From: an uncultured Eubacteriales bacterium
Lineage (GTDB): Bacteria > Bacillota > Clostridia > Lachnospirales > Lachnospiraceae
NCBI GenBank assembly: GCA_900317095.1
Contig: ONFL01000001.1
Location: forward strand, 1 to 48,289
Length of the DNA stretch: 48,289 nt
Direction: 5' to 3'
Each line of letters opens with the position of its first letter. Position 1 is the stretch's first letter. Below, one piece after another: positions 1 through 8,757 of the stretch. The notes beneath the pieces were generated by a model that saw only the letters and a list, made by a program, of their open reading frames with translations, ran no database searches and was not told the origin of the DNA. Made by a program: the position numbers and the translations under genes.

Positions 1-890
1 ATGTTGCCGGCATCCATGGAGCCCTCGGTCTTGCCGGCGCCCACGATCAGATGCAGCTCATCAATGAAGAGCAGAATCTCGCCTTCACTCTTCTTAACCT
101 CGCCCAGGACCGCCTTCAGACGTTCCTCAAATTCGCCCCTGTACTTGGCTCCTGCCACCAGGGCGCCCATATCCAGGGAAAATATCTTCTTGTCCTTGAG
201 GGTGTCCGGCACATCTCCGGCCACGATCCGCTGGGCCAGTCCTTCTACGACCGCCGTCTTGCCTACGCCGGGCTCGCCGATCAGGACCGGGTTATTCTTG
301 GTCTTACGGGAAAGGATGCGGATGACATTGCGGATCTCGTCGTCTCTGCCGATGACCGGATCCATCTTCTGGGCTCTGGCCTTGGCGACCAGTTCCTCGC
401 CGTACTTCTCCAGGCTGTCATAGGTGTCTTCCGGATTATCACTGGTGACCCGCTGGTTGCCCCGCACGCTCTCCAGCGCTTTCAGGAAACCGCCGCGGTC
501 TATGTTGAAATTCCGGAAAAGCTCCTGGATATCCCGGTCCGCGTCTTTTATAAGGGCAAGGAAAAGATGCTCGACGGAGACATATTCGTCTCCCATGGCC
601 TTGGCCTCACTGACGGCATCCATCAGCACCCGGTTCAGGCCGTCGCCTACATATACCTGGCCGCCGGAAACCTTGACCTGCTTCTCTACCAGCTTCCTGG
701 CCTGCACCTTGACGCCTTCATTGTTAATATTCATCTTCTGGAGCAGGCGGTCTATCAGGCTGTCTTCCTGCTGCACAAGCGCCAGCAGCAGATGCTCCTG
801 CTCTATCCGCTGATTGCCGTATTCATAGGCCAGCTGCTGGCTGTCCTGAATGGCCTGCAGTGATTTCTGCGTAAATTTGTTCATATCCAT
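1..890 (-). CDS. clpB: ATP-dependent chaperone ClpB, N-terminal part
   Basis: Hsp100 disaggregase that, with DnaK, pulls proteins out of heat-induced aggregates in the cytoplasm. About 296 codons are present; the gene runs off the left edge, so only the Clp N-domain (about residues 1-145) and the start of AAA+ module 1 are seen. Walker A reads GEPGVGKT and Walker B reads LLFIDELH. The N-terminus [15 protein letters not shown] is typical of ClpB rather than ClpC or ClpA. The start ATG at 890 has a GGGGG ribosome site 9 nt upstream; an in-frame ATG at 884 is the alternative. Transcription comes from a CIRCE promoter. Identification is firm; the C-terminal half cannot be judged. Confidence 0.96.
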   Translation of the reverse strand, partial: MDMNKFTQKSLQAIQDSQQLAYEYGNQRIEQEHLLLALVQQEDSLIDRLLQKMNINNEGVKVQARKLVEKQVKVSGGQVYVGDGLNRVLMDAVSEAKAMGDEYVSVEHLFLALIKDADRDIQELFRNFNIDRGGFLKALESVRGNQRVTSDNPEDTYDSLEKYGEELVAKARAQKMDPVIGRDDEIRNVIRILSRKTKNNPVLIGEPGVGKTAVVEGLAQRIVAGDVPDTLKDKKIFSLDMGALVAGAKYRGEFEERLKAVLGEVKKSEGEILLFIDELHLIVGAGKTEGSMDAGN

Positions 891-1045
891 GATCCCTGTC
901 CCCCTTTATCAGGTAATTCCGGTATTCTGACCGGATTCATGATCAATCTATGTAAAACCACCGGCCGCCCTGTCGGCTGACCGGCGGTGCTAAGAAAAGG
1001 AATTTATTGTTCTATATGTTGTATAACAGTTCTTATCGTGACCAT

Positions 1046-1088
1046 ACTATACCATGCTTTGTTAGCACTGTCAAGAGTTGAGTGCTAA
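1046..1088 (-). promoter_or_regulatory. clpB sigma-A promoter overlapped by a CIRCE (HrcA) operator
   Basis: On the minus strand a -35 TTGACA (1069-1074) and -10 TATAGT (1046-1051) are separated by exactly 17 nt. The CIRCE inverted repeat, TTAGCACTG-N9-GAGTGCTAA at 1062-1088, covers the -35 box; one arm differs from the consensus at one base. HrcA binding here should block RNA polymerase at normal temperature, so clpB is predicted to be HrcA-repressed and heat-induced. The leader to the ATG is about 150 nt. Confidence 0.93.
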
Positions 1089-1149
1089 TTTTTTTATATT
1101 TTTTTATTTCTCCCTTGCCAGGCGGCTTCGCGGCCCGCCTCTTACATAG

Positions 1150-1196
1150 AAAATGATATGCTGCCCTGCCGGCATGGCTGAGCTGCATATCATTTT
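1150..1196 (-). terminator. Probable terminator after niaR
   Basis: A 12-bp perfect inverted repeat, AAAATGATATGC (1150-1161) and GCATATCATTTT (1185-1196), encloses a GC-rich centre. On the minus strand the 3' arm ends in TTTT; on the plus strand it is followed by a better T-run, so the hairpin may act in both directions. It separates the NAD operon from the clpB promoter. Confidence 0.6.
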
Positions 1197-1228
1197 ATTT
1201 TTTCTTTATTCATAAGTAATGCGGCCGG

Positions 1229-1792
1229 TCAGTTTCCCGAATACTTCTTCGGCTCGTAGTTCTCGGTGTTGTCCACGGTCTCTATCAGGAAGCCGCGTTC
1301 CTGCAGTGCCGCCTGGGCCCGGTCCAGATCTGCCTCGGAATCAGCGCTCAGGGTATGATAATGATATCCCTGGGTCAGTCCCAGCAGCGGTGTCGATACG
1401 CCGCCGCTCAGATCCTCCATGAAATGGTCCACGTCTTCCTTTGTCCTGATCTGCAGGGGCTTGCGGATCGTCCCGTATATGCGGTGTTCTATGAAAACAT
1501 CGACTACGGTGCAGCCGCTGCCGGTCATCAGCTCCAGCTCCTCCCGTGTCTGTTCATCGCTGTGATTGACCTTGAAAATCCGCTGATGGACGAGGGGCTT
1601 GACAAGGACATATCCGCTGCTTGTGGACAGCAGGTTGGGACAGGTCTGCCTCAGCCGCGCTATGTCTCCCACGATCACCTGCCGGCTTACCTTCATCTCT
1701 TCTGCCAGCCTCCCTCCGGAAATCGGAGTCCGGGAGGCCGACAAAAGCTCCATAATCCTTTTTCTTCTTATTTCTCCCTTAACTCTGGCCAC
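1229..1792 (-). CDS. niaR: NiaR-type transcriptional repressor of NAD synthesis
   Basis: Niacin-responsive repressor (YrxA/NiaR family), 187 aa, close to the usual length of about 180. An N-terminal winged HTH (ISGGRLAEEMKVSRQVIVGDI) is followed by a 3H domain with the histidines that bind metal and ligand (NHSDE, EHRIYG, YHYHTL). I chose GTG at 1792 because AGGAGG lies 5 nt upstream; an in-frame GTG at 1840 would add a poorly conserved 16-residue leader and has no comparable ribosome site. It is the last gene of nadA-nadB-nadC-niaR, which implies autoregulation through the palindrome upstream of nadA. A short tandem repeat of TTTCCCGGACAG lies just upstream of the chosen start. Confidence 0.9.
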   Translation of the reverse strand: MARVKGEIRRKRIMELLSASRTPISGGRLAEEMKVSRQVIVGDIARLRQTCPNLLSTSSGYVLVKPLVHQRIFKVNHSDEQTREELELMTGSGCTVVDVFIEHRIYGTIRKPLQIRTKEDVDHFMEDLSGGVSTPLLGLTQGYHYHTLSADSEADLDRAQAALQERGFLIETVDNTENYEPKKYSGN

Positions 1793-1870
1793 AGCTGCCT
1801 CCTGTCCGGGAAAATGCCGCTGTCCGGGAAATGTTTTCACACAGAGCGCCCTGTCTCCGAAACATTTCCC

Positions 1871-2728
1871 TCACTGCGCGGTCCTCCGGAGATTCTTCAT
1901 GGAAAAATCAAGGATCGGTGCCGAATGAGTCAGCGCTCCGCAGGAAATGTAATCTATGCCCAGGTCTTTCAGGCTTTCTATATTCTCTGCCGTTACGTTG
2001 CCGGAGCACTCTGTCAGCGCCCGGCCGCCGATGATTTTTACCGCTTCTTTCATTGTCTCATGGTCCATATTGTCCAGCATGATAATATCCGCGCCGGCAA
2101 GGGCAGCCTCCCTTACCATATCCAGCGTCTCCACTTCCACTTCTATCTTCATGACAAAGGGGACACTCTCCCGGGTCATCTTCACGGCATTGCTGATGCC
2201 GCCGGCCGCGTTAATGTGGTTGTCCTTGAGCATGACGCCGCTGGACAGGTTGTAGCGGTGATTATTTCCGCCGCCGCAGACAACAGCGTATTTCTCAAAT
2301 ATGCGGTTATTAGGGGTGGTCTTGCGGGTGTCCAGGAGCTTAATGCCGCTGCCCTCCAGCATTTTGACCACGCGGGCGGTATATGTAGCGATGCCGCTCA
2401 TCCGCTGCAGGTAATTGAGGGCTGTGCGCTCGCCGCTCAGCAGGACCCGGATGTCTCCCCTGACCTCGCCGATCTTCTGGCCCTTAACGACCCTGTCCCC
2501 GTCCTTTACGGTGAAGCTGCAGCTGGTATCGGGATCCAGCAGCTCGAATGTACGGGCAAAAACTCCCAGGCCGGCCGCTATGCCGTCCTGCTTGGCGATC
2601 AGGTCCGCCGCGCCCGGCGCGTATTCCGGGGCCACCGCCTGGGTGGAAATGTCGCCGTGGTCTATATCTTCTTTCAAAGCCAGTTCTATCAGCGGATCTG
2701 CGTCAAGCTGCCGGGTGATTCTGTTCAT
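1871..2728 (-). CDS. nadC: Nicotinate-nucleotide pyrophosphorylase (quinolinate phosphoribosyltransferase)
   Basis: Converts quinolinate and PRPP to nicotinate mononucleotide, CO2 and PPi, the third step of de novo NAD synthesis. At 285 aa it has family length. Recognised motifs are LLDTRKTTP, CGGGNNHRYNL, the LKDNH PRPP-side motif, KIEVEVE and the C-terminal ISCGALTHSAP. It starts inside the end of nadB (26-nt overlap), suggesting translational coupling, and is followed by niaR. No odd residues were noticed. Confidence 0.97.
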   Translation of the reverse strand: MNRITRQLDADPLIELALKEDIDHGDISTQAVAPEYAPGAADLIAKQDGIAAGLGVFARTFELLDPDTSCSFTVKDGDRVVKGQKIGEVRGDIRVLLSGERTALNYLQRMSGIATYTARVVKMLEGSGIKLLDTRKTTPNNRIFEKYAVVCGGGNNHRYNLSSGVMLKDNHINAAGGISNAVKMTRESVPFVMKIEVEVETLDMVREAALAGADIIMLDNMDHETMKEAVKIIGGRALTECSGNVTAENIESLKDLGIDYISCGALTHSAPILDFSMKNLRRTAQ

Positions 2729-4097
2729 GTTTCTTCTTCATCCTTTCTATCTCACTGATGATGCTGTCATGATAATTTTTCTCGACAAGCTCCGCGTCCG
2801 TATAGGCGGAAAGATCGACTTTCTTCTCTATTCCTTCTTCATGATAAGCGTTCCTTATGGTGTCGGAAATATCTGCCGCCGCTCTCTCTGCAAATACCAT
2901 ACTTTCCAGCAGGGAATTGCTGGCCAGTCGGTTGGCTCCGTGCACACCGTTGCAGGCAGTCTCCCCTACGGCGTAAAGCTGGCTCATATTGGTGCGGCTG
3001 CTGTGGTCGACCTGGACGCCGCCCATGAAATAGTGCTGGGCCGGCACGACCGGGCTGGGCCCCTTCGTGCAGTCGTAGCCCTCCTCCAGACAGCGCTCAT
3101 ATATGTGCTTGAAATGATTGCGGATCACGTCCTCGGGGATCTTTTCCATGGAAAGCCATACATGATTTGTGCCGTCGGCCTCCATCTGCTCGTGAATAGC
3201 CTTGCTGACCACATCGCGGGCCAGCAGCTCATTCACAAAACGCTCCCCTGCCTTGTTGAGCAGGATGCCGCCCTCACCGCGGACAGATTCGGATATCAGA
3301 AAAGCCCTTTCCTTTTTCTTCGTGTAAAGGGTGGTCGGATGGATCTGTATGTAATCGGGATCGCGCAGGGCGATCTTGTGCTTCAGGGAAATACCCAGTG
3401 CGTCGCCGGTCAGCTGGGGGAAATTTGTGGAATGCTGGAAGAGACCGCCTATGCCGCCGCAGGCCCAGACGACTTCTTTCGCCGTGATCGTGAAAAGCTT
3501 CTGGCCGTCGCTGCAGTTCTCCAGCTCATGATCTCCTCCGGCTTCTAATTTCTGAACAAGCGGGCTGTCCGCCGGCGCCTTGGCCACGATGCCCTGGCAG
3601 CATTCCCTGCCCTCAGGATCCCTGCCGGTAATGATGTCATTCATGGTCACGTGATCGAGCAGGGTCACATTGGGCAGCCGCTTTACGGTATCCAGCAGCA
3701 CGCTGGTGATGGCCTTGCCGGTGATATCCTCATGGAAAAGGATCCGGTGGTGATGGTGCGCTCCCTCGCGGGTGAACTTCAGGCTTCCGTCTTCATTTCT
3801 CTCAAAATCCACGCCGTATTCTATCAGATCGCGGATGACATCCTGGGAAGAGCGGATCATGATCTCCACGGACTTAGGGTCATTTTCATAATGGCCGGCG
3901 TGCATAGTATCCTCAAAGTAGGAGTTATAATCTTCTTCATTGCGGAGCATGCAGATGCCGCCCTGGGCCAGATAGGAATCACAGTCGGTCAGGTCCGACT
4001 TGGCGATCATGGTGATCCTGCAGCTCAGGGGCAGATGCAGGGCACAGTACAGGCCGGAAACGCCGGTTCCGACGATCAGCACATCTGTATCAGGCAT
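2703..4097 (-). CDS. nadB: L-aspartate oxidase
   Basis: FAD enzyme that oxidises L-aspartate to iminoaspartate for NadA; in anaerobes fumarate rather than oxygen probably accepts the electrons. The N-terminal FAD motif is GTGVSGLYCAL, followed by DSYLAQGG, the active-site REGAHHHHRILFHEDITG region and a C-terminal GVHGANRLASNSLLE flavin segment. At 464 aa it is shorter than the roughly 530-540 aa of proteobacterial enzymes: the C-terminal helical domain is reduced. The start ATG at 4097 has AGGAGG 7 nt upstream. It lies 12 nt after nadA and overlaps nadC, so all three are cotranscribed. Confidence 0.96.
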   Translation of the reverse strand: MPDTDVLIVGTGVSGLYCALHLPLSCRITMIAKSDLTDCDSYLAQGGICMLRNEEDYNSYFEDTMHAGHYENDPKSVEIMIRSSQDVIRDLIEYGVDFERNEDGSLKFTREGAHHHHRILFHEDITGKAITSVLLDTVKRLPNVTLLDHVTMNDIITGRDPEGRECCQGIVAKAPADSPLVQKLEAGGDHELENCSDGQKLFTITAKEVVWACGGIGGLFQHSTNFPQLTGDALGISLKHKIALRDPDYIQIHPTTLYTKKKERAFLISESVRGEGGILLNKAGERFVNELLARDVVSKAIHEQMEADGTNHVWLSMEKIPEDVIRNHFKHIYERCLEEGYDCTKGPSPVVPAQHYFMGGVQVDHSSRTNMSQLYAVGETACNGVHGANRLASNSLLESMVFAERAAADISDTIRNAYHEEGIEKKVDLSAYTDAELVEKNYHDSIISEIERMKKKHEQNHPAA

Positions 4098-4109
4098 TTC
4101 ATATCCTCC

Positions 4110-5015
4110 TTATTTTCCCAGCTCGAGCATTCTCTCAAGGGGAATCATGGCTGCCTTTCTGACTTCTTCTGTTACTTCAGCCACAGGCTGGCCGTTCTTG
4201 AGGCAGTCGCGGACCTTCTCCAGGGTGAGCTTCTTCATGTTGGGGCAGATCTGGTTTGCCGCAAAGTAGAACTTCTTCTCCGGCGCCCGGGTCCTCAGCT
4301 CGTGTTCTACGCCGGACTCCGTGCAGATAATGAACTCATCGCAGTCACTTTCGACAGCGTGGTTTATGATGCCCTTCGTGCTGCCGATGTAGTCAGCCAG
4401 GGCAATGATGCCGGCATTGCACTCGGGGTGGGCCAGCACCTGAGCCCCAGGATGGTCCTTTTTCATCTGCTCCACGTCGGCGGGCTCCATGTAATGGTGG
4501 ACATGGCAGAAGCCGTAGCCGGGGATCACGTTCTTCTCCGGACACTGTTCGGCGACAAAGCGGGCCAGGTTCTGATCCGGAATGAAGTAAATGTTCTTCT
4601 GGGGCAGTCCTTTTACGATCTTGACAGCGTTGGATGATGTTACGCAGACGTCGCAGAGTGTCTTTGTCTCTGCCATGGAGTTGATATAGCAGACAACGGC
4701 CAGGTCATCGTACTCTTCCCGCACCTTCTTAATCTCGTCGCGGTCAGCCATGAGGGCCATGGGACAGACAGCGTCATCTGCAGGGATCAGCACCGTCTTG
4801 TCCGGGTTGAGCACGCTGGCGCTCTCTCCCATAAATGTGACGCCGCAGAAAACGATGGTCCTGCGCGGGTCTTCCCGGGCTTTCTGGGCCAGGTAGAATG
4901 AATCGCCCACGTAATCGGCGATCTCCTGGATGGCGCCGTCCACATAGTAGTGAGCCAGGATAACGGCATCCTTTTCTTTGCGAAGTTCGTTAATTTCCTT
5001 TATTAAATCGTTCAT
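4110..5015 (-). CDS. nadA: Quinolinate synthase A
   Basis: Condenses iminoaspartate with dihydroxyacetone phosphate to give quinolinate, using a [4Fe-4S] cluster. It is 301 aa, the usual size of the short clostridial form. Likely cluster cysteines lie in the CGVTFMGESA, HPECNAGI and QICPNMKKL contexts; other recognised segments are ILAHYYVDGAIQEIADYVGDS and PGYGFCHVHHYM. First gene of the operon; ATG at 5015 is preceded by GGAG about 10 nt away. Expression should be switched by the promoter-overlapping palindrome at 5081-5130, presumably bound by NiaR. Confidence 0.97.
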   Translation of the reverse strand: MNDLIKEINELRKEKDAVILAHYYVDGAIQEIADYVGDSFYLAQKAREDPRRTIVFCGVTFMGESASVLNPDKTVLIPADDAVCPMALMADRDEIKKVREEYDDLAVVCYINSMAETKTLCDVCVTSSNAVKIVKGLPQKNIYFIPDQNLARFVAEQCPEKNVIPGYGFCHVHHYMEPADVEQMKKDHPGAQVLAHPECNAGIIALADYIGSTKGIINHAVESDCDEFIICTESGVEHELRTRAPEKKFYFAANQICPNMKKLTLEKVRDCLKNGQPVAEVTEEVRKAAMIPLERMLELGK

Positions 5016-5060
5016 GTAATTCTTTCTCCGGATCTTCTTGTGTTTTTTTGCGTCTGTTGT

Positions 5061-5130
5061 ATCTTAGCACCATTCTTTACAAAAAGCAAGACAGGTGTAA
5101 AGTTTTTTCTTTACACCTGTCTTGCTTTTT
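5061..5130 (-). promoter_or_regulatory. nad operon promoter with perfect palindromic operator
   Basis: Minus-strand promoter with -35 TTGCTT (5084-5089), 17-nt spacer and -10 TAAGAT (5061-5066). The -35 box lies inside one arm of a perfect 22-bp inverted repeat (5081-5102 and 5109-5130, T6 between them) whose core half-sites are ACAGGTGT and ACACCTGT. From memory NiaR operators carry such half-sites, so assignment to NiaR is knowledge plus context. As RNA the repeat would also form a long hairpin upstream of the start site. Confidence 0.85.
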
Positions 5131-5192
5131 GCATCCGCCGGCCGCACTGTCCCTTGCGAGGCGCAGCTCCTTCTCTCGCGGATTCCCTTCTC

Positions 5193-5365
5193 CGGCTCAG
5201 TTGCCTTTAAAGGGAATTGCCCCTGACGGATAGGTGCCGGCGGTCTACTTCCCCGCGGCTCCCTTTCTTCGACTTACTTTCCTTTAAAGGCAGCTGCCCC
5301 TGCCTAATAGAGTCCCGGCGGTCCACTTCCCCGCGGCTCAGTTGCCTTTAAAGGAAACTGCCTCT
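5193..5365. repeat. Imperfect tandem intergenic repeat, about three copies
   Basis: Between nadA and thiE, units of roughly 64-77 bp recur. Each has CGGCTCAGTTG (or a variant), the palindrome CCTTTAAAGG (5204-5213, 5281-5290, 5345-5354), a CTGCCCCTG-like stretch, then GCGGTCTACTTCCCCGCGG or a close variant. The third copy is cut short by the thiE stop codon. No ORF is convincing here, and no function is known to me. Confidence 0.75.
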
Positions 5366-5389
5366 GACTACAGTGTTCGCCCGGGCCGC

Positions 5390-5995
5390 TCACGCCACCA
5401 GCCCGCGGCGCAGGCTTTCCAGATATTCCGCCGGGTCCGCCGCCTGCATGAAGCCGCTCATGGAGCAGGCTCCGACCGCCCCGGCTTCCTTACACAGTCG
5501 GATATTGTCCGGTCCGATGCCGCCGATGGCATAGACCGGGATATTTACGGCCCGGCAGGTCTCACGCAGGAAATCCAGTCCGCGGGGCGCCATCCCCTTT
5601 TTGCAGTCTGTCGCAAAGACATGGCCGGCCGTTACATAAGAGGCGCCCAGCGCCGCCGCTTCTACGGCGTCCTCCGGTGAATGGCAGGAGGCGCCGATCA
5701 GCCGGAAGCGGGCTTTTACTTCCGGGTCCAGATCCCGCAGGACCGCCAGGGGCAGATGAATGGCGGTCCCGCCGGCCGCCAGGGCTGCCTGCGGGTAAGA
5801 GTGCAGGATGCACTCCGTCCCGTAACGGCCGCAGATCTTAAGAGCCTGCCGGGCCAGCTCCAGATATTTTTCCTCCGGCATATCCTTTTCCCTTAAAATA
5901 ATGGCCGCGGGTCTCGCCGCGGCCGTCCGGTCCAGCTGTGCCAGGAAATCTCCCGGGCACAGCCGGCGGTTTGTTATACAGATAATCTTAAACAT
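5390..5995 (-). CDS. thiE: ThiE/TenI family protein of thiamine synthesis
   Basis: TIM-barrel protein of 201 aa in the last position of the thiamine operon. The family contains thiamine phosphate synthase (ThiE) and the thiazole tautomerase TenI. The segment GHVFATDCKKGMAPRGLDFL followed by PVYAIGGI resembles TenI of Bacillus strongly, while LREKDM near residue 36 is shared with ThiE. With no other ThiE in view, the exact reaction is open; the symbol is tentative. ATG at 5995 overlaps the end of thiH by 8 nt, so translation is coupled. A longer in-frame ORF upstream is an artefact of the overlapping thiH frame. Confidence 0.85.
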   Translation of the reverse strand: MFKIICITNRRLCPGDFLAQLDRTAAARPAAIILREKDMPEEKYLELARQALKICGRYGTECILHSYPQAALAAGGTAIHLPLAVLRDLDPEVKARFRLIGASCHSPEDAVEAAALGASYVTAGHVFATDCKKGMAPRGLDFLRETCRAVNIPVYAIGGIGPDNIRLCKEAGAVGACSMSGFMQAADPAEYLESLRRGLVA

Positions 5996-7244
5996 AGATA
6001 TAGTCGTTAAGGACGGGCTGCAGGCCTTCTCCGGACATATCGCCGTACATGGAATCGAAGCTGCGGCTGTCCGCGATCTCGAACTGCTCGTCGCCCTCCT
6101 CCTCACTGGTCTGTTTGCCGGTGTATTTGCTCTCATGGTCGCCGATACCGGTAGAAACGCCGGCGGAAACCTTCGTGCAGGCAATCTTGGCGATGCCGTT
6201 GCGGAACTTTGCGGTCTCACGGGAAGAAACAACGATGCCCGCGAAAGGCAGGAAAATCCTGTATGCACAGATGATCTGGCACAGCTGCTTCTCATGAACA
6301 TCCAGGGGATTTATCATCTCGTTGTTGACGATCGGACGCAGACGCGGGCAGGAGATGGACATCTCGGCCCAGGGATATTTCCGCTGCATATAGTAGACAT
6401 GCATGCCGGTCGCAAAAGCATCCTTATGATAATCAGCCAGACCCAGCAGGGCTGAGAAGCCTACGCCTCTCATGCCGCCCATGAGGGCTCTCTCCTGCGC
6501 CTCAAAACGGTAAGGCCATACTCTCTTATGGCCCATGAGGTGCAGAGTCTCATATTTGTCGGTATCATAAGTCTCCTGGAATACCGTAACATAATCACAG
6601 CCGCATTCATGCAGGTACTTGTACTCATCAACATTTACCGGATAAACCTCCAGGCTGACATTGCGGAAGTATTTGCGCGCCAGCTTGCAGGCCTCGCCGA
6701 TGTAATGCACATCGGAAGCCGCCCGGCTCTCGCCGGTCAGAATCAGGATCTCCTCTATGCCGGAGTCAGCGATAACCTTCATCTCGTGCTCTATCTGCTC
6801 GTGGTTCAGGCGCAGACGCTTTATATCGTTGTAGCAGTTGAAGCCGCAGTAAATGCAGTAATTCTCGCAGTAGTTGGCAATATAAAGAGGTGTGAAAATG
6901 TAAAGCGTATTGCCAAAATGCTTGCTGGTCTCCATTCTCGCGCGCTGAGCCATTTTCTCAAGGAAAGGCTCCGCCGCCGGGCTTAAGAGGGCGCCGAAAT
7001 CCTCCGGTGTACAGACATCGTGGTTCAGGGCGCGGATAACGTCGCGGGCCGTATACTTTGTATAATCATAGGCCTTCATGTCCGCCATGACGTTATTGCG
7101 GATGGTGGGATCGATCTGATCCATGCCCTCTGCATATTTCATATGGTCGGTACGGACGGAAGGATCTGTCTCCAGTCTGTGCTTTCTCTCCAGTGCTGCG
7201 GGAGAAAGCTTGTCAGAATCAATAAAAAAATGATTTTCAGCCAT
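5988..7244 (-). CDS. thiH: 2-iminoacetate synthase (tyrosine lyase)
   Basis: Radical-SAM enzyme that splits tyrosine to dehydroglycine (2-iminoacetate) and p-cresol, supplying the glycine-derived part of the thiazole ring in anaerobes. The CxxxCxxC cluster motif is CENYCIYC, with ILILTGE and VYPVNVDEY following. At 418 aa it is longer than proteobacterial ThiH, as usual for clostridial forms. I start at ATG 7244 (MAENHFFID) with GAGG 8 nt upstream; a GTG at 7253 is possible. It follows thiG by 19 nt and overlaps thiE. Confidence 0.95.
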   Translation of the reverse strand: MAENHFFIDSDKLSPAALERKHRLETDPSVRTDHMKYAEGMDQIDPTIRNNVMADMKAYDYTKYTARDVIRALNHDVCTPEDFGALLSPAAEPFLEKMAQRARMETSKHFGNTLYIFTPLYIANYCENYCIYCGFNCYNDIKRLRLNHEQIEHEMKVIADSGIEEILILTGESRAASDVHYIGEACKLARKYFRNVSLEVYPVNVDEYKYLHECGCDYVTVFQETYDTDKYETLHLMGHKRVWPYRFEAQERALMGGMRGVGFSALLGLADYHKDAFATGMHVYYMQRKYPWAEMSISCPRLRPIVNNEMINPLDVHEKQLCQIICAYRIFLPFAGIVVSSRETAKFRNGIAKIACTKVSAGVSTGIGDHESKYTGKQTSEEEGDEQFEIADSRSFDSMYGDMSGEGLQPVLNDYIYV

Positions 7245-7263
7245 GTCCTGCACCTCTTTTCGC

Positions 7264-8037
7264 TTAATCCCGAAGGAATCCGGTCAGAGGGTCTGAAGAC
7301 TGCGCGCCGCGCAGAAGAACTCTGCCGACGCCGGCAAGATATGCCTTTCTGCCAGCCTGGATGGCAAGGCCGAAGGCGGATGCCATCTTCTGTAGGTCGC
7401 CGGCGGTCGCCAGGGCCGTATTGGCCATAACAGCGTCAGCACCCATCTCCATAGCCTCACAGGCCTGGGAAGGACGGCCGATTCCCGCGTCTACGATAAC
7501 CGGAACATCCATCTCGTCTATAAGAATCTGGATGAAATCCCTGGAGGCAAGACCGCGGTTGGATCCGATAGGGCTGCCCAGAGGCATAACGCAGGCCGCG
7601 CCGGCATTTACCATATCACGGGCATCGTTCAGATCCGGGAACATATAGGGCATAACAACAAAGCCTTCCTTTGCCAGGATCTCAGTAGCCTTGATGGTCT
7701 CCTTATTATCAGGCAGCAGGTACTTTGTATCCCGCATGATCTCGATCTTTACGAAATCACCGCAGCCCAGCTCGCGGGCCAGCCTGGCTATGCGGACAGC
7801 CTCGTCGGCATTGCGGGCGCCGGATGTGTTGGGCAGCAGGGTCACGTTCTTGGGAATGTAATCCAGGATGCTTTCGCCCTCCTTTGTATTTGCCCGGCGG
7901 ACAGCAAGGGTAACGATCTGGGCGCCGGCATCTTCAACGGCAGCCTTGATCAGGTTCATGGAATATTTTCCGGAACCCAGGATGAATCTGGAGGTAAACT
8001 CATGACCTCCGATAACAAGCTTGTCTTCGTTTTCCAT
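7264..8037 (-). CDS. thiG: Thiazole synthase
   Basis: Builds the thiazole phosphate ring from deoxyxylulose 5-phosphate, iminoacetate and ThiS thiocarboxylate. It is 257 aa with the expected signatures: [24 protein letters not shown], the [10 protein letters not shown] segment carrying the likely Schiff-base lysine, [11 protein letters not shown] and [14 protein letters not shown] at 8037 is preferred to the GTG at 8058 because an AAGGAAG ribosome site precedes it. A hairpin (GGCGGA-CGGA-TCCGCC, 8087-8102) lies in the 82-nt gap after thiF. Confidence 0.96.
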   Translation of the reverse strand: MENEDKLVIGGHEFTSRFILGSGKYSMNLIKAAVEDAGAQIVTLAVRRANTKEGESILDYIPKNVTLLPNTSGARNADEAVRIARLARELGCGDFVKIEIMRDTKYLLPDNKETIKATEILAKEGFVVMPYMFPDLNDARDMVNAGAACVMPLGSPIGSNRGLASRDFIQILIDEMDVPVIVDAGIGRPSQACEAMEMGADAVMANTALATAGDLQKMASAFGLAIQAGRKAYLAGVGRVLLRGAQSSDPLTGFLRD

Positions 8038-8119
8038 TTTTATTTCTCTTCCTTTCACTTTAGTTACTCTTTATGATTACAGGACCGGCGGACGGATCCG
8101 CCAGTCATATAATTGTTTA

Positions 8120-8755
8120 TCAGTCTTCCACACCCGCGATCAGCTGCAGGGCCTTGAGTGCTTCATGGGCAGCACAGATCATGACCCGGGCTGAATAAAG
8201 GCCCAGCCCCGCGCCTACATCGCTGACGGTGTCGCCGCAGAGATAAAAATGCCTGGCGACCTTGCGGGTCTTAATGTCATTTCCCGAATTCATGCCGGCC
8301 ATGCCGGATGCCGCGATCAGATCCTTGCCCGGATAATTCTCGAGAACCCCGTTGACCAGGATGGCCTTCTGGACCGGATTGTCAAAGCATTCCATGACAA
8401 TGTCCACGTCGTCAAAGAGACCGGGGATATTCTCCGGGGTGATCTTCATGACGTGGGCCTCTACCTGGCAGTAGGGATTGATCTTATGCAGATTCCCTGC
8501 CATGGCCTCTGCTTTGGGCAGACCTACCTGGTCAGCCGTGTACTGCTGCCGGTTCAGGTTGCTGGGCTCTATGGTATCAAAATCTATGATCTTTATCCTG
8601 CCGACCCCGGCCCTGGCCAGGCAGATGCTGACATTGGAGCCCAGTCCGCCCGCGCCGCAGACCGCGACGGAGGCCTTCTCAAACTTCTGCTGGATCTCTT
8701 CTCCATGGCGCGAAGCCAGAGCCGCACGCAGTTCTTCTTTTGTGGGTACAGCCAT
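8120..8755 (-). CDS. thiF: ThiS adenylyltransferase
   Basis: E1-like enzyme that adenylates the C-terminus of ThiS so that sulfur can be loaded. Of 211 aa, residues 32-45 form the nucleotide-binding CGAGGLGSNVSICLA motif, followed by DFDTIEPSNLNRQQY, the classic ThiF/MoeB/UBA1 signature with the arginine that contacts ATP. It is shorter than E. coli ThiF (about 250 aa), as in other clostridial thi operons, and the zinc-binding CxxC pairs of MoeB are missing. It begins 2 nt after the thiS stop codon. Confidence 0.94.
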   Translation of the reverse strand: MAVPTKEELRAALASRHGEEIQQKFEKASVAVCGAGGLGSNVSICLARAGVGRIKIIDFDTIEPSNLNRQQYTADQVGLPKAEAMAGNLHKINPYCQVEAHVMKITPENIPGLFDDVDIVMECFDNPVQKAILVNGVLENYPGKDLIAASGMAGMNSGNDIKTRKVARHFYLCGDTVSDVGAGLGLYSARVMICAAHEALKALQLIAGVED

Positions 8756-8757
8756 AA

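Noticed and set aside
1355..2758. Plus-strand ORF of 467 codons across niaR and nadC
   Set aside because: It is antisense to two well-supported genes, with low-complexity composition, no ribosome site and no recognisable family; a GC-rich shadow frame.
5390..6301. Longer N-terminus for the ThiE/TenI protein (303 aa)
   Set aside because: The extra 102 residues lie over the 3' part of thiH in another frame and have no homology-like content; ATG 5995 fits the family length.
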